Source of the DNA: CAYLNH01 sp964384625
GTDB lineage: Bacteria > Verrucomicrobiota > Lentisphaeria > JABSQK01
Length of the DNA stretch: 12,212 nt
Assembly (NCBI GenBank): GCA_964384625.1
Contig: CAYLNH010000225.1
Span: forward strand, 1 to 12,212
Direction of reading: 5' to 3'
How positions within the stretch are numbered: position 1 is the first letter of the stretch; every line of letters begins with the position of its first letter. The notes below the pieces were generated by a model. It worked only from the letters and a program-made list of their open reading frames with translations, made no database searches and had not been told where the DNA came from. A program made the translations under genes and the position numbers. Shown here piece by piece: positions 4,977 through 12,030 of the stretch.

Positions 4977-7900
4977 TAGGGTTTCGATGGTGGGTAAAGG
5001 TGGGGGGCAGGAACGAACTCGACTTCCTGGGATGGGCTCTCCCAGCATAGATGGAACGCCCCGGGTTTGGCGGCCCGATAGGTGATGCGGATCGGCGTCT
5101 TCTTCGCCGCGGTCAGGGCAATCGGCTTGGAGCGTGCCCGTCTGCCGGAGGCATTGGCAAGGACCTCCTTACCGTCGACGGTGATACTGAATCTTCCGCC
5201 GCCACCGCTGTAGACCAGGAACGAGTAGGTCTCGGAGAAACGCGGCTCGATGGTGCCGGACCAAACGACGGAGAATGGGCCGTTGCGCGTCTCGCGGGGC
5301 CAGGCAGCGCCTTTGACGACCTTCTCGATTTCGCCCAGACCGATGGAGCTATCGATTCGGGCCACCTTGCGCGTCTTGGGCTTTGCTTTGGCCTTGTTAT
5401 CCAACTCGCCGAGGTCGATGCCGTCGTCGTCTTCACCCATTAGGTCGTCGTCCTTGATCTTCGGGACTCCGGCCGGGACAGCGCGAACGGTGTACTCGGC
5501 GTAAAGGCCCTTGCCTTTCGCAGCGGCCGCTCCAGCAGCGCCTTTGACGGCGATCGGTCCCTGGTCGCGTTGCAGTTGATCGAGGCCATCAAGGCGATAG
5601 ACCGGCACACTGTTCCAGCCCGCGCCAAAGTAGAGAACGCGTCCGTCTTTCAGTTCGAGGAGTTTGCCGCCGGCCTCCAAGTCGTACTGGAACAAGGCCT
5701 GGTTCCCGTTCGGCCCCCAGGTATCCTTGCCCTTGTGTTTGATACGCCACCAATGATAGGCCAGTCGCGGGACACCATCGTTTGGACGACGGTCGAAGAG
5801 GTGGCCGACATAGAGGCCGTCGGTAGTCCAGAACTTGCATGGGGCGCCGACGCGCTCGCATAGGCCGACGACGCCCTTGACGACTCCCGCCAGCCGCGAC
5901 GGATGGTGGAGTTGCGCCGGCGGATGAGTCTCCGGCGCGGAGGCGGCGCGGTTGCCGACCGAGAAGAGGAGCTTGCGGTCCTTCGAGTACTTCTCGAATC
6001 TGACGTGAGCGGCCTGCGTCGCCGGCCAGCCGAAGCCGTGTGGGTTCTGCCCGTTCCTCATCAGGTAGCGGTAGCGATTCCCTTCGCGATCAGCCCATTG
6101 GCCGATCGGTGCGGGCCCGGCGGTCTCAGTGACCGGATAGACCGGAACGCCGTTCCGCCATTCCGGCTCCATTCTTCGGCCGCCGGCATAGTAGACCATG
6201 TTCTCATCAACCCAGGCGTCGTTACCGCTGGTGTGCTTGCGGGAGTACGTCAGTTCGTTCGGCTGGATCTTCAGATCGCCATTCAGGTCGGCCCAGTGGA
6301 CACTGCGAAACCCGTCCTTGACCGCCTTGGGACCGCCGAAGACCGCAGGGTTCTTGTCGGCGTCCTGTCGGTTCCAGGCGAGATGCCGGTAGCCGCACAA
6401 CGGAACCAGGCGGCCCTGTTCCTCGTCCACCCGGACGACGACGGGCTGGCTGATCTTGCAGAGGTACTTCTTCCCGTCGCGATAGCGGATGTGGAAGCCC
6501 TTGTAGCCGGTATGACCGATCTGCAGCGGCAGGTCCTTCGGCCCAAGCCGCCCCGCTTTGTACGTGGCGTACGGCTTCCACGTTCCCTTGTCGTAGTCGC
6601 AAACCGTTTCCAGGAGCCAACCGCCGGCGCTGTCAATCCAGACGTGCGTCGGATCTCTAGGATCGATAAAGGTGTTGGTGAAGAATTGCTGCGCGCCGTA
6701 CCACTCGCGGACGAGTTTGCCGTTGCCGTCGAAGTGGGCCACACGCCGCGGTGCGCTGCTGTCTTCGGTGACAACAAAACCGCCCTTGCCGTCGGCGGCG
6801 ATGTCCGTGACGCCCATGAAATCCTGCGCAACGTAGCGCCCCTGCCGTCGCCCGCCGAGACGGCCGAAGGTCTCGAGTAACTTGCCGTTGGCAGAGAACT
6901 TCTTGATCTGCTGACTCCTGCCGGCTTCGACAATGAAGAAGCCCTTCGTACTCGGTTCGTACTCGACCAGGCGCGCCGACGTGAGCCCTTCGACCAGGGC
7001 CTCAACCGACCCGTCATCCCCGACTTTGGCGAGTTGCGTTCCAGTCAGGACCATCACGGCGCCATCGGGCAGGACGGCGAAGTCGTTGGCCGGTTGTGCG
7101 AGTTTCATGACCAAGCGTTTCTTGACGACCGGCCGGAAGTAGGCGATCAGGGTCTGCTTGGTCTGTACGCGTTTCCCGCTCCACGGGTCGATCCAGGCGA
7201 TGACATTGCCGGGGAGCAGGGCGAGGAGGTCCTTGCCGTGGACCGCGATGCGTTTGGGCCAGCTCCTCAGCGAGATGCCGGTGATGGCCCAGGCAGCGTC
7301 CTCATCGGCCTTCACGTTGATCCGCAAGAAACTCTCGACCTTGCCGGTCGCGTGAGCCGTCTTGCCGGGATTGATCACGAGGGTCTTCTTGCCAAACCCA
7401 CGCGCGTTGAGCCGCACGTCCAGGGACATGATCTTTTTGCCATGATTCGCGAAAACGACGGTGGCCTGGTGGGCGTGCCGCCCTTCGAGGTCGAGACGGA
7501 ATGCGGCGGTCGAGTTCAGACTGGACCCGATCCCGGTGTGTGTCCCGATCTTGACCGCTTCGAGATCTTTCGGGTTGATCCAGCCGAAGCCGCGGGCTTC
7601 GTCGTAGGCGTCAACGCCGACGCTCTGCCGGCCGTCCTGCGGCGTCGCGCCGAAGCTGTAGTTGCGGACGAGAAGCCAGGGCATGACGGCCCGTTTCCAA
7701 TTGGCCCAGCCGATGATGTAGCGGCCGCTCCCCGGCTGCATGAACTGAATCTCCGCATTCCCGCCGCCGAGACTGAAGCCGTTGGTGAAGAGGGCCTTCT
7801 CTCCTTTGGCAATCTGACTCACCCAACCCCAGCCGGAGGTGGACCCCTGGTACCACTTCAGCTTGCCGGTGGCGAGGTCCATGGCGACGAACTGCGGGCT

Positions 7901-8341
7901 GCCCTCGACCATGCCGGCGGCCATCACCACGGTGCCGTCGAAGACCTCGACGGCCTGCGGCCCGTGGTGCGCGCCCGGCCAGTGCCAGTAGCCCTTGCTG
8001 ATGCCGAGATTCATGAGGAAGTGCGGCTCGATGCCGGGCGAGTTGATCAGCTTCCAGGTGTAGTCGCCGGGCGCAACTGCCCTGCCGTTACGGTCGAGCC
8101 CATCCCACACGGTCGTGTGCCTGCCCGCCTTCATTGGAGCCGCGTTGGTGATCGTACGCAGCAACACGCCGTCCTTCGAAAAGATGCCGATCGAGACGTT
8201 GCCGTCGCGTTTGAGTTCGTAGGAGAATGGAATGCCGTCCTGCCCCCTGACGGCTTGGAAAAGGAAACCACAGATGAACACGAATGAACACCAATGCTTG
8301 AGCAGCCAGAGCATTCGGAGACGGGCACACGATCTACGCAT
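4976..8341 (-). CDS. large exported protein: FlgD-like Ig domain, propeller-like middle, C-terminal PA14
   Basis: The product is 1121 residues from the ATG at 8341, chosen because AGAGGA precedes it and it starts a clear signal peptide (MRRSCARLRM, hydrophobic 11-30, cleavage near FQA-VRG-QDG). Residues about 37-100 form a FlgD-type Ig-like unit (KDGVLLRTI, WDGLDRNGRAVAPGDYTWKL). The long middle (about 110-930) has repeated beta-strand patterns and local NHL/PQQ-like strings (AMDLATGKLKW, HFDGNGKLVREW), consistent with one or two beta-propellers. An EF-hand-like loop, DLNGDLKIQPNE, lies near 685. The end (about 946-1121) is a PA14 domain (GRFSITVDGKEVL, PAPHLYP) interrupted by an acidic then Lys-rich insert (about 961-992). 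PA14 and propeller folds suggest binding or processing of extracellular polysaccharide, but no catalytic motif was identified. The start overlaps the upstream regulator by 8 nt, so the two are likely co-transcribed. The TAG stop is built at the IS junction. Confidence 0.85.
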   Translation of the reverse strand: MRRSCARLRMLWLLKHWCSFVFICGFLFQAVRGQDGIPFSYELKRDGNVSIGIFSKDGVLLRTITNAAPMKAGRHTTVWDGLDRNGRAVAPGDYTWKLINSPGIEPHFLMNLGISKGYWHWPGAHHGPQAVEVFDGTVVMAAGMVEGSPQFVAMDLATGKLKWYQGSTSGWGWVSQIAKGEKALFTNGFSLGGGNAEIQFMQPGSGRYIIGWANWKRAVMPWLLVRNYSFGATPQDGRQSVGVDAYDEARGFGWINPKDLEAVKIGTHTGIGSSLNSTAAFRLDLEGRHAHQATVVFANHGKKIMSLDVRLNARGFGKKTLVINPGKTAHATGKVESFLRINVKADEDAAWAITGISLRSWPKRIAVHGKDLLALLPGNVIAWIDPWSGKRVQTKQTLIAYFRPVVKKRLVMKLAQPANDFAVLPDGAVMVLTGTQLAKVGDDGSVEALVEGLTSARLVEYEPSTKGFFIVEAGRSQQIKKFSANGKLLETFGRLGGRRQGRYVAQDFMGVTDIAADGKGGFVVTEDSSAPRRVAHFDGNGKLVREWYGAQQFFTNTFIDPRDPTHVWIDSAGGWLLETVCDYDKGTWKPYATYKAGRLGPKDLPLQIGHTGYKGFHIRYRDGKKYLCKISQPVVVRVDEEQGRLVPLCGYRHLAWNRQDADKNPAVFGGPKAVKDGFRSVHWADLNGDLKIQPNELTYSRKHTSGNDAWVDENMVYYAGGRRMEPEWRNGVPVYPVTETAGPAPIGQWADREGNRYRYLMRNGQNPHGFGWPATQAAHVRFEKYSKDRKLLFSVGNRAASAPETHPPAQLHHPSRLAGVVKGVVGLCERVGAPCKFWTTDGLYVGHLFDRRPNDGVPRLAYHWWRIKHKGKDTWGPNGNQALFQYDLEAGGKLLELKDGRVLYFGAGWNSVPVYRLDGLDQLQRDQGPIAVKGAAGAAAAKGKGLYAEYTVRAVPAGVPKIKDDDLMGEDDDGIDLGELDNKAKAKPKTRKVARIDSSIGLGEIEKVVKGAAWPRETRNGPFSVVWSGTIEPRFSETYSFLVYSGGGGRFSITVDGKEVLANASGRRARSKPIALTAAKKTPIRITYRAAKPGAFHLCWESPSQEVEFVPAPHLYPPSKP
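4977..4978. repeat. TA target-site duplication, right copy
   Basis: This is the second copy of the TA target. On the minus strand it forms the first two bases of the TAG stop of the adjacent large gene, so the insertion point lies inside that codon. Confidence 0.8.
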
Positions 8342-9449
8342 CCTCGAGTTCCTCTTGAAAGACCGGTTTGAGTTTGACGACTTCCGGAGCGGCATTTTCA
8401 GTTCGCTGGGCGTCGATCAGGCGCTTGGCCTCGCGCATCAGTTGCGTGATGTCAAAGCCCAGCCAGGTCACGGGCAACGCCGTTTTCGGCAGGTTCGGGA
8501 AGTTGGCGTGACTGATGATCAGGAGGTCGCCGGCTGTTTTCACGCCGGCCGCCTCAACCCCGTCCGTCACCGCCTGAATCAGGTTGTCGTCCAGGACCAG
8601 CAGCGCGTCGGGGCGTTCATCCCGGCCGTCGTGAAAGAGCAGCCTCGCGACGTTGCGCGTCCAGTCCGGCGTATGCAGATCAACGCCCTGCAGCCAGTGT
8701 TCGTGCAGCGTCAGTTCATTGCGTCCGGCCAGCTTGCGGAAATGCTGCCAGCGCTCTTTGAACTTCAGCGACGGCGTCGCCGGGATGATGACGGCCAGAC
8801 GTCTGCAGCCGGCATCGCGGAAGTGCCGCAGGGCCCGGCGCTCAAGGGCGCGGGCATCGGGCGACACCGAACTGCATCCCTGCCAGACCTCCGGCAGCCC
8901 GACGACGACCCGGGGCATCCCTGTCGTTGTAAGGACCGGACTGTCCGCCAGCATGAACGGCGGCACCGCGAAGATCAAGCCGGCACAGCGTTGGCATTCG
9001 ACATCACGGAGCAATTCGGCATAGGCGCGATTGACCAGCGGGCCGTTAATGCCGTCGTGCAGAACGACGGAGGCCCCGGTCGGTTTGCCCAGCACGTCTT
9101 CGGCGCTCTGGTGCAGGGTTTCGTAGTAGTTCGTCCAGTCCGTGCCCCGGCGATGCCCGGGCATGACGATGCCGTAGCGGCACAGGTGCGGCGGGTGGGC
9201 GACAACGCGGGTTCCTGAGCCGACCCGGGTCTGGATGAAGCCGTCTTCTTTGACGCTGTCCAGCACCCGCTGGATGGTGGCGCGGCTGGCCTTGTACTGC
9301 TTTTCCAGGGCGCGGACCGACGGCAACCGTTCGCCCGGGGCGTAGGTGCCGTTGACGATCTTCCCGCGGAGGTCATCGATCAGCCCTTCCTGTTTCACGG
9401 GCGGCCGTCCGGCGGTATTCGCATTCATCTGCAGACTGACTTCGTTCAT
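8334..9449 (-). CDS. GntR-type winged-helix regulator with LacI-like effector domain
   Basis: The 371-residue protein has a GntR winged helix at about 20-83 (LIDDLRGKIVNGTYAPGERL, then ASRATIQRVLDSVKEDGF and a VGSGTRVV wing). A periplasmic-binding-protein-like sensor of the LacI/XylR kind follows (about 88-350), seen in RRLAVIIP, DALLVLDDNLIQAVTDGVEA and LLIISHANFP. Such hybrids usually respond to sugars; the ligand here is unknown. Start choice is supported by AAGGTG 4 nt upstream. A near-consensus promoter (9535-9563) and two TGTCCT dyads lie before the gene, pointing to control of its own expression. The downstream gene for the large PA14 protein overlaps by 8 nt and is the obvious co-regulated target. 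Its recognition helix differs from those of the two plus-strand regulators, so it should bind a different operator. Confidence 0.92.
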   Translation of the reverse strand: MNEVSLQMNANTAGRPPVKQEGLIDDLRGKIVNGTYAPGERLPSVRALEKQYKASRATIQRVLDSVKEDGFIQTRVGSGTRVVAHPPHLCRYGIVMPGHRRGTDWTNYYETLHQSAEDVLGKPTGASVVLHDGINGPLVNRAYAELLRDVECQRCAGLIFAVPPFMLADSPVLTTTGMPRVVVGLPEVWQGCSSVSPDARALERRALRHFRDAGCRRLAVIIPATPSLKFKERWQHFRKLAGRNELTLHEHWLQGVDLHTPDWTRNVARLLFHDGRDERPDALLVLDDNLIQAVTDGVEAAGVKTAGDLLIISHANFPNLPKTALPVTWLGFDITQLMREAKRLIDAQRTENAAPEVVKLKPVFQEELEDA

Positions 9450-9459
9450 GGTTCACCTT

Positions 9460-9481
9460 TGTCCTGTTAATGAATAGGACA
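9460..9481. promoter_or_regulatory. TGTCCT dyad next to the ribosome-binding site (candidate operator O2)
   Basis: Arms TGTCCT (9460-9465) and AGGACA (9476-9481) flank a 10-nt AT-rich centre. The arms match those of the dyad at 9529-9548, whose spacing is 8. It directly borders the AAGGTG ribosome-binding site of the minus-strand regulator. It may be a second protein-binding site, or act in RNA as a hairpin next to the ribosome-binding site. Confidence 0.6.
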
Positions 9482-9528
9482 CCCGCGAACGTGCGGGGTT
9501 CCGGAAGATCTCAAGGATCTGCAATAAT

Positions 9529-9548
9529 TGTCCTACTATATTAGGACA
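9529..9548. promoter_or_regulatory. perfect TGTCCTA dyad over the -10 box (candidate operator O1)
   Basis: TGTCCTA (9529-9535) and TAGGACA (9542-9548) are perfect inverted arms around CTATAT. The -10 hexamer of the minus-strand promoter lies wholly inside the dyad, so a bound repressor would block RNA polymerase. The likely ligand is the adjacent GntR/LacI-type protein, by position and by the repeated TGTCCT arms. Confidence 0.7.
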
Positions 9549-9563
9549 CAGCAGCCTTATCAA
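9535..9563 (-). promoter_or_regulatory. sigma70-like promoter of the minus-strand regulator and PA14 gene
   Basis: On the minus strand, TTGATA (9563-9558), 17 nt, then TATAGT (9540-9535) form a near-consensus housekeeping promoter about 85 nt before the regulator's start. The predicted leader holds a CCCGC/GCGGG hairpin (9482-9497) and the O2 dyad. The promoter is predicted from pattern only. Confidence 0.7.
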
Positions 9564-9592
9564 CCGGGCGCAGCCCCATCGCAACAGACACC

Positions 9593-9660
9593 GCAAATGC
9601 ATCAATGCCTTCAGTTTCTTTTCGCGGTCATTCATGCCGTGTCGGTATGGACGCATTTGC
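9593..9660. repeat. 8-bp inverted repeat, arms 60 bp apart, in the divergent intergenic region
   Basis: GCAAATGC (9593-9600) and GCATTTGC (9653-9660) are perfect inverted copies whose centres are 60 bp apart. The right arm abuts the -35 box at 9661. It could be a looping or activator site, but an 8-bp match at this distance may be chance. Confidence 0.25.
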
Positions 9661-9689
9661 TTTACTTCAGTTAACTCCAGACATACAGT
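9661..9689 (+). promoter_or_regulatory. promoter of the first plus-strand regulator, TTTACT-N17-TACAGT
   Basis: TTTACT (9661-9666) and TACAGT (9684-9689) are separated by 17 nt, and the -10 continues as TACAGTACAA. The same hexamers, spacing and -10 extension occur before the paralogous gene at 10951 although the surrounding bases differ, which supports function. The expected start of transcription leaves a short leader of about 20 nt before the ATG at 9716. Confidence 0.6.
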
Positions 9690-9715
9690 ACAACACCATT
9701 AAATGGACATCCCGT

Positions 9716-10783
9716 ATGGCCAGAAAGAAGAAGAAGCGACAGAGCCGTCACGGCATTGTTGCCGAATTGCGGCAGGAGATCATCGACGGCGTTTACGCCC
9801 CCGGCGCGCAGTTCCCCACGCGCGCTGAACTGGAAGCCCGCTACGGCGCCAGCTCCGTCACCATCCAACGGGCCGTTGACTGCCTCCGCCGCGAAGGCTT
9901 CCTGCACGTCGAGGGCCGGCAGGCAACCTACGTCGCCGAATATCTGCCGAACGTGTATCATTTCGGCATGCTCTTCAACCAGCCGCCGGGCCGCGGCCTG
10001 AACAGCCGCTTTTACAGCCGCCTGGCCGCCGCCGCCAGCCAGTACTGCGGCACCGACGAGGACCCGCGCCGCATCTCCATCTACTACAGCGTCGACCACG
10101 ATCACGAGAACCGCGAATACCGTGAACTGCTGGATGCGGCACAGGCGCACCGGCTCGCGGGCATCATCGCGCCCGAGCAGCCGGTCAGCACCGGCCTGGC
10201 CGATTCCGAACTGGGTACCTGCCCTGGCCTTGCCCGCGTTGCGTTCGCGCGTCATACGGACATGCGTAACGACTGGGGCGGCGTCGCCTTCAAACCGTTC
10301 ACCGAGCGCGCCCTCGACCGGCTGGCTGAGAGCGCCTGCAGACGCATCGCTGTAATCGGGCCGTCCGATCTCTCGCACCTGCCTGAAGCCATCGCCGCTC
10401 GCGGCATGGAAACCGAATCCTACTGGCTTCACCAACTGGCGCTGAACAGCGCCGCCACTGCGGCGTCGATGGCGCAGTTGATCTTCCAGCGCCACCAGAA
10501 ACGCCGGCCCGACGGGCTCTTCATCATGGACGATAACCTGACCGACCACGTCCTCCGCGGCGTCGTCGCCGCCGGCGTCCGCGTCCCGCGCGACCTGAAG
10601 ATCGTCAGCCACTGCAACTTCCCCGCCGACCCCGGCGCGGTCCCGATCCAGCGTCTCGGCTACTCTGCCGGCGAAGCGATTGCCGCCTGTCTCACCGAAC
10701 TTGAAGGCCAACGCGACGGCAAACGCCCAGCCACCCAATGGATCCCGGCCCGCTTCGAAGAGGAACTGGACGAGGCAACCTGA
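9716..10783 (+). CDS. GntR-type regulator with LacI-like effector domain, paralogue A
   Basis: The protein has 355 residues from the ATG at 9716 (MARKKKKRQSRH). Upstream in-frame ATGs exist but lie before the predicted promoter, and no strong ribosome-binding site is seen, so the start depends on promoter position and on alignment with the next gene. The winged helix (about 8-75) carries GIVAELRQEIIDGVYAPGAQ and the recognition helix SSVTIQRAVDCLRREGF. The sensor region (about 82-340) is LacI-like, with RISIYYSVDHDHENREYREL, RRIAVIGPS, LFIMDDNLTDHVLRGVVAAG and IVSHCNFPADP. It is closely related along its whole length to the gene at 10951, showing a tandem duplication. Very basic N-terminal residues may add DNA contact. 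It is divergent from the regulator at 8334-9449. It probably senses a carbohydrate; the ligand is unknown. Confidence 0.9.
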   Translation: MARKKKKRQSRHGIVAELRQEIIDGVYAPGAQFPTRAELEARYGASSVTIQRAVDCLRREGFLHVEGRQATYVAEYLPNVYHFGMLFNQPPGRGLNSRFYSRLAAAASQYCGTDEDPRRISIYYSVDHDHENREYRELLDAAQAHRLAGIIAPEQPVSTGLADSELGTCPGLARVAFARHTDMRNDWGGVAFKPFTERALDRLAESACRRIAVIGPSDLSHLPEAIAARGMETESYWLHQLALNSAATAASMAQLIFQRHQKRRPDGLFIMDDNLTDHVLRGVVAAGVRVPRDLKIVSHCNFPADPGAVPIQRLGYSAGEAIAACLTELEGQRDGKRPATQWIPARFEEELDEAT

Positions 10784-10890
10784 CCCGACAGCTCCCGGAA
10801 TTGTCCGTCGTTCATGCCTGAGTCCCGACGAGGCTTTCAGCTCCCCGCTCCCTTCAGCCGCCGAATTCCAGCGATTTCTTCGAATCGTAC

Positions 10891-10919
10891 TTTACTATAT
10901 GGTTTTTGTAGTGTACAGT
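10891..10919 (+). promoter_or_regulatory. promoter of the second plus-strand regulator, TTTACT-N17-TACAGT
   Basis: TTTACT (10891-10896), 17 nt, then TACAGT (10914-10919) repeats the promoter design found at 9661-9689, again continued as TACAGTACAA. The ATG at 10951 follows about 25 nt after the expected transcription start. The paralogue therefore has its own promoter rather than relying on read-through. Confidence 0.62.
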
Positions 10920-10923
10920 ACAA
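10906..10923. promoter_or_regulatory. 18-bp near-palindrome over the -10 box (candidate operator for GntR paralogues)
   Basis: TTGTAGTGTACAGTACAA is its own reverse complement at 16 of 18 positions, with a perfect TGTACA core. It overlaps the -10 hexamer. The right half (TACAGTACAA) is kept at the paralogous promoter, while the left half there is not. It is a candidate binding site of one or both paralogous regulators. Confidence 0.55.
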
Positions 10924-10950
10924 TGGTAACGACGGAGATGCTGCGGCGCC

Positions 10951-12030
10951 ATGAATACGACTGCCACCCAGACCAGACGACAGAGCCGGCACGCGATTGT
11001 CGAAGAACTGCGCCGGGAGATCATCGGCGGCCGCTACCAGCCCGGCGCGCAGTTCCCGACCCGGGCCGAGCTTGAAACGCGCTACGGCGCCAGTTCCGTG
11101 ACCATCCAACGGGCCATCGACTGCCTGAAGCGCGAGGACTTCCTCGAGGTCAACGGTCGTCAGGGCACCTTCGTTGCTGAACACCTGCCGCACGTCTTCC
11201 AGTTCGCGATGGTGTTCATGCAGCCGCCGGCCGGCAGCCTGAACAGCCGGTTCTACACGCAACTGGTCGGCGCCGCGTCGCGGTATTGCGGGACGGAAGC
11301 GGAACCGCGGCGCATCAGCATCTACTACAGCGTCGATCACGAGCACGAGAACCGTGAGTACCGGGAGCTCCTGGAAGCAGCACAGGCCCATCGCTTTGCC
11401 GGGATGATTGCGCCGGAGATCCCGACAACGACGAAACTGGTCTTCTCGGATCTCGGCGCCTGTGTGGATCTGCCAAGAGTCGCGTTCGCCAATCACGAAG
11501 ACTTGGGCCACGGCTGGGGCGGCGTCGGCCTCCGTGGTTTCGCGGACCTGGCGTTGGACCGGCTGCGGGACATCGGCTGCAAACGCGTGGCGGTAATCGG
11601 CCCGTCCAGTCTGCAGAAGCTGCCGGAGCAACTGGCGCACCGCGGGATCGAGACGCGGCCGTACTGGCTTCACCAGCTCGCGCTCGACAGTGCGGTGACC
11701 GCCGTCGAGCTGGCGCACCTGGTTTTTCACGAGCAGCAGGACGAACGGCCGGACGGTCTGTTCATCATGGATGACAACCTGACTGACCACGTTCTGCGCG
11801 GCGTGCTTGCCGCCGGCGTCTGTGTGCCGGAGGACCTCCGGATCGTCAGCCACTGCAACTTCCCGGCGGATCCGTGCATCGTCCCGATCCAACGCGTCGG
11901 CTGTTCCGCCGACGAAGCGATTGCGGCGGCCCTGGACGAACTCGAGCGCCAACGCGACGGCAACGCACCGAACACCCAATGGATCCCCGCCCGCTTCGAG
12001 GACGAACTTGTCAACGGAGATGAAGAATGA
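10951..12030 (+). CDS. GntR-type regulator with LacI-like effector domain, paralogue B
   Basis: The 359-residue protein is a near full-length relative of the gene at 9716. Long strings such as PGAQFPTRAELE, YGASSVTIQRA, RISIYYSVDH, ENREYRELL, LFIMDDNLTDHVLRGV and SHCNFPADP are shared. The winged helix spans about 12-78 and the LacI-like sensor about 85-345. The recognition helices of the two are almost identical (SSVTIQRAIDCLKRE here), so they should read the same operator, while sensor differences may change ligand preference. The start is supported by alignment and by a GGAG 13 nt upstream, a wide spacing. The stop overlaps the start of the following pseudopilin-like gene as ATGA, so the regulator and that surface protein are probably one transcription unit. 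Confidence 0.92.
   Translation: MNTTATQTRRQSRHAIVEELRREIIGGRYQPGAQFPTRAELETRYGASSVTIQRAIDCLKREDFLEVNGRQGTFVAEHLPHVFQFAMVFMQPPAGSLNSRFYTQLVGAASRYCGTEAEPRRISIYYSVDHEHENREYRELLEAAQAHRFAGMIAPEIPTTTKLVFSDLGACVDLPRVAFANHEDLGHGWGGVGLRGFADLALDRLRDIGCKRVAVIGPSSLQKLPEQLAHRGIETRPYWLHQLALDSAVTAVELAHLVFHEQQDERPDGLFIMDDNLTDHVLRGVLAAGVCVPEDLRIVSHCNFPADPCIVPIQRVGCSADEAIAAALDELERQRDGNAPNTQWIPARFEDELVNGDEE

Noticed and set aside
7034..8287. Long plus-strand open frame of 417 codons opposite the large exported-protein gene
   Set aside because: It is a GC-rich antisense shadow: no ribosome-binding site, low-complexity composition and no recognisable motif, while the minus-strand frame has a signal peptide and domains.
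9605..9715. Upstream start for regulator paralogue A at 9605 or 9647
   Set aside because: These lie before the predicted promoter, and the extra residues do not align with paralogue B.
9671..10738. Minus-strand open frame of 355 codons opposite regulator paralogue A (and the similar one at 10837-11979 opposite paralogue B)
   Set aside because: Both are antisense shadows of paralogous genes, so their mutual similarity is only inherited from the real frames.
10872..10887. CGATT-N6-AATCG hairpin as a terminator after regulator paralogue A
   Set aside because: The stem is only 5 bp, has no T run and lies just before the next promoter; no convincing terminator was seen.
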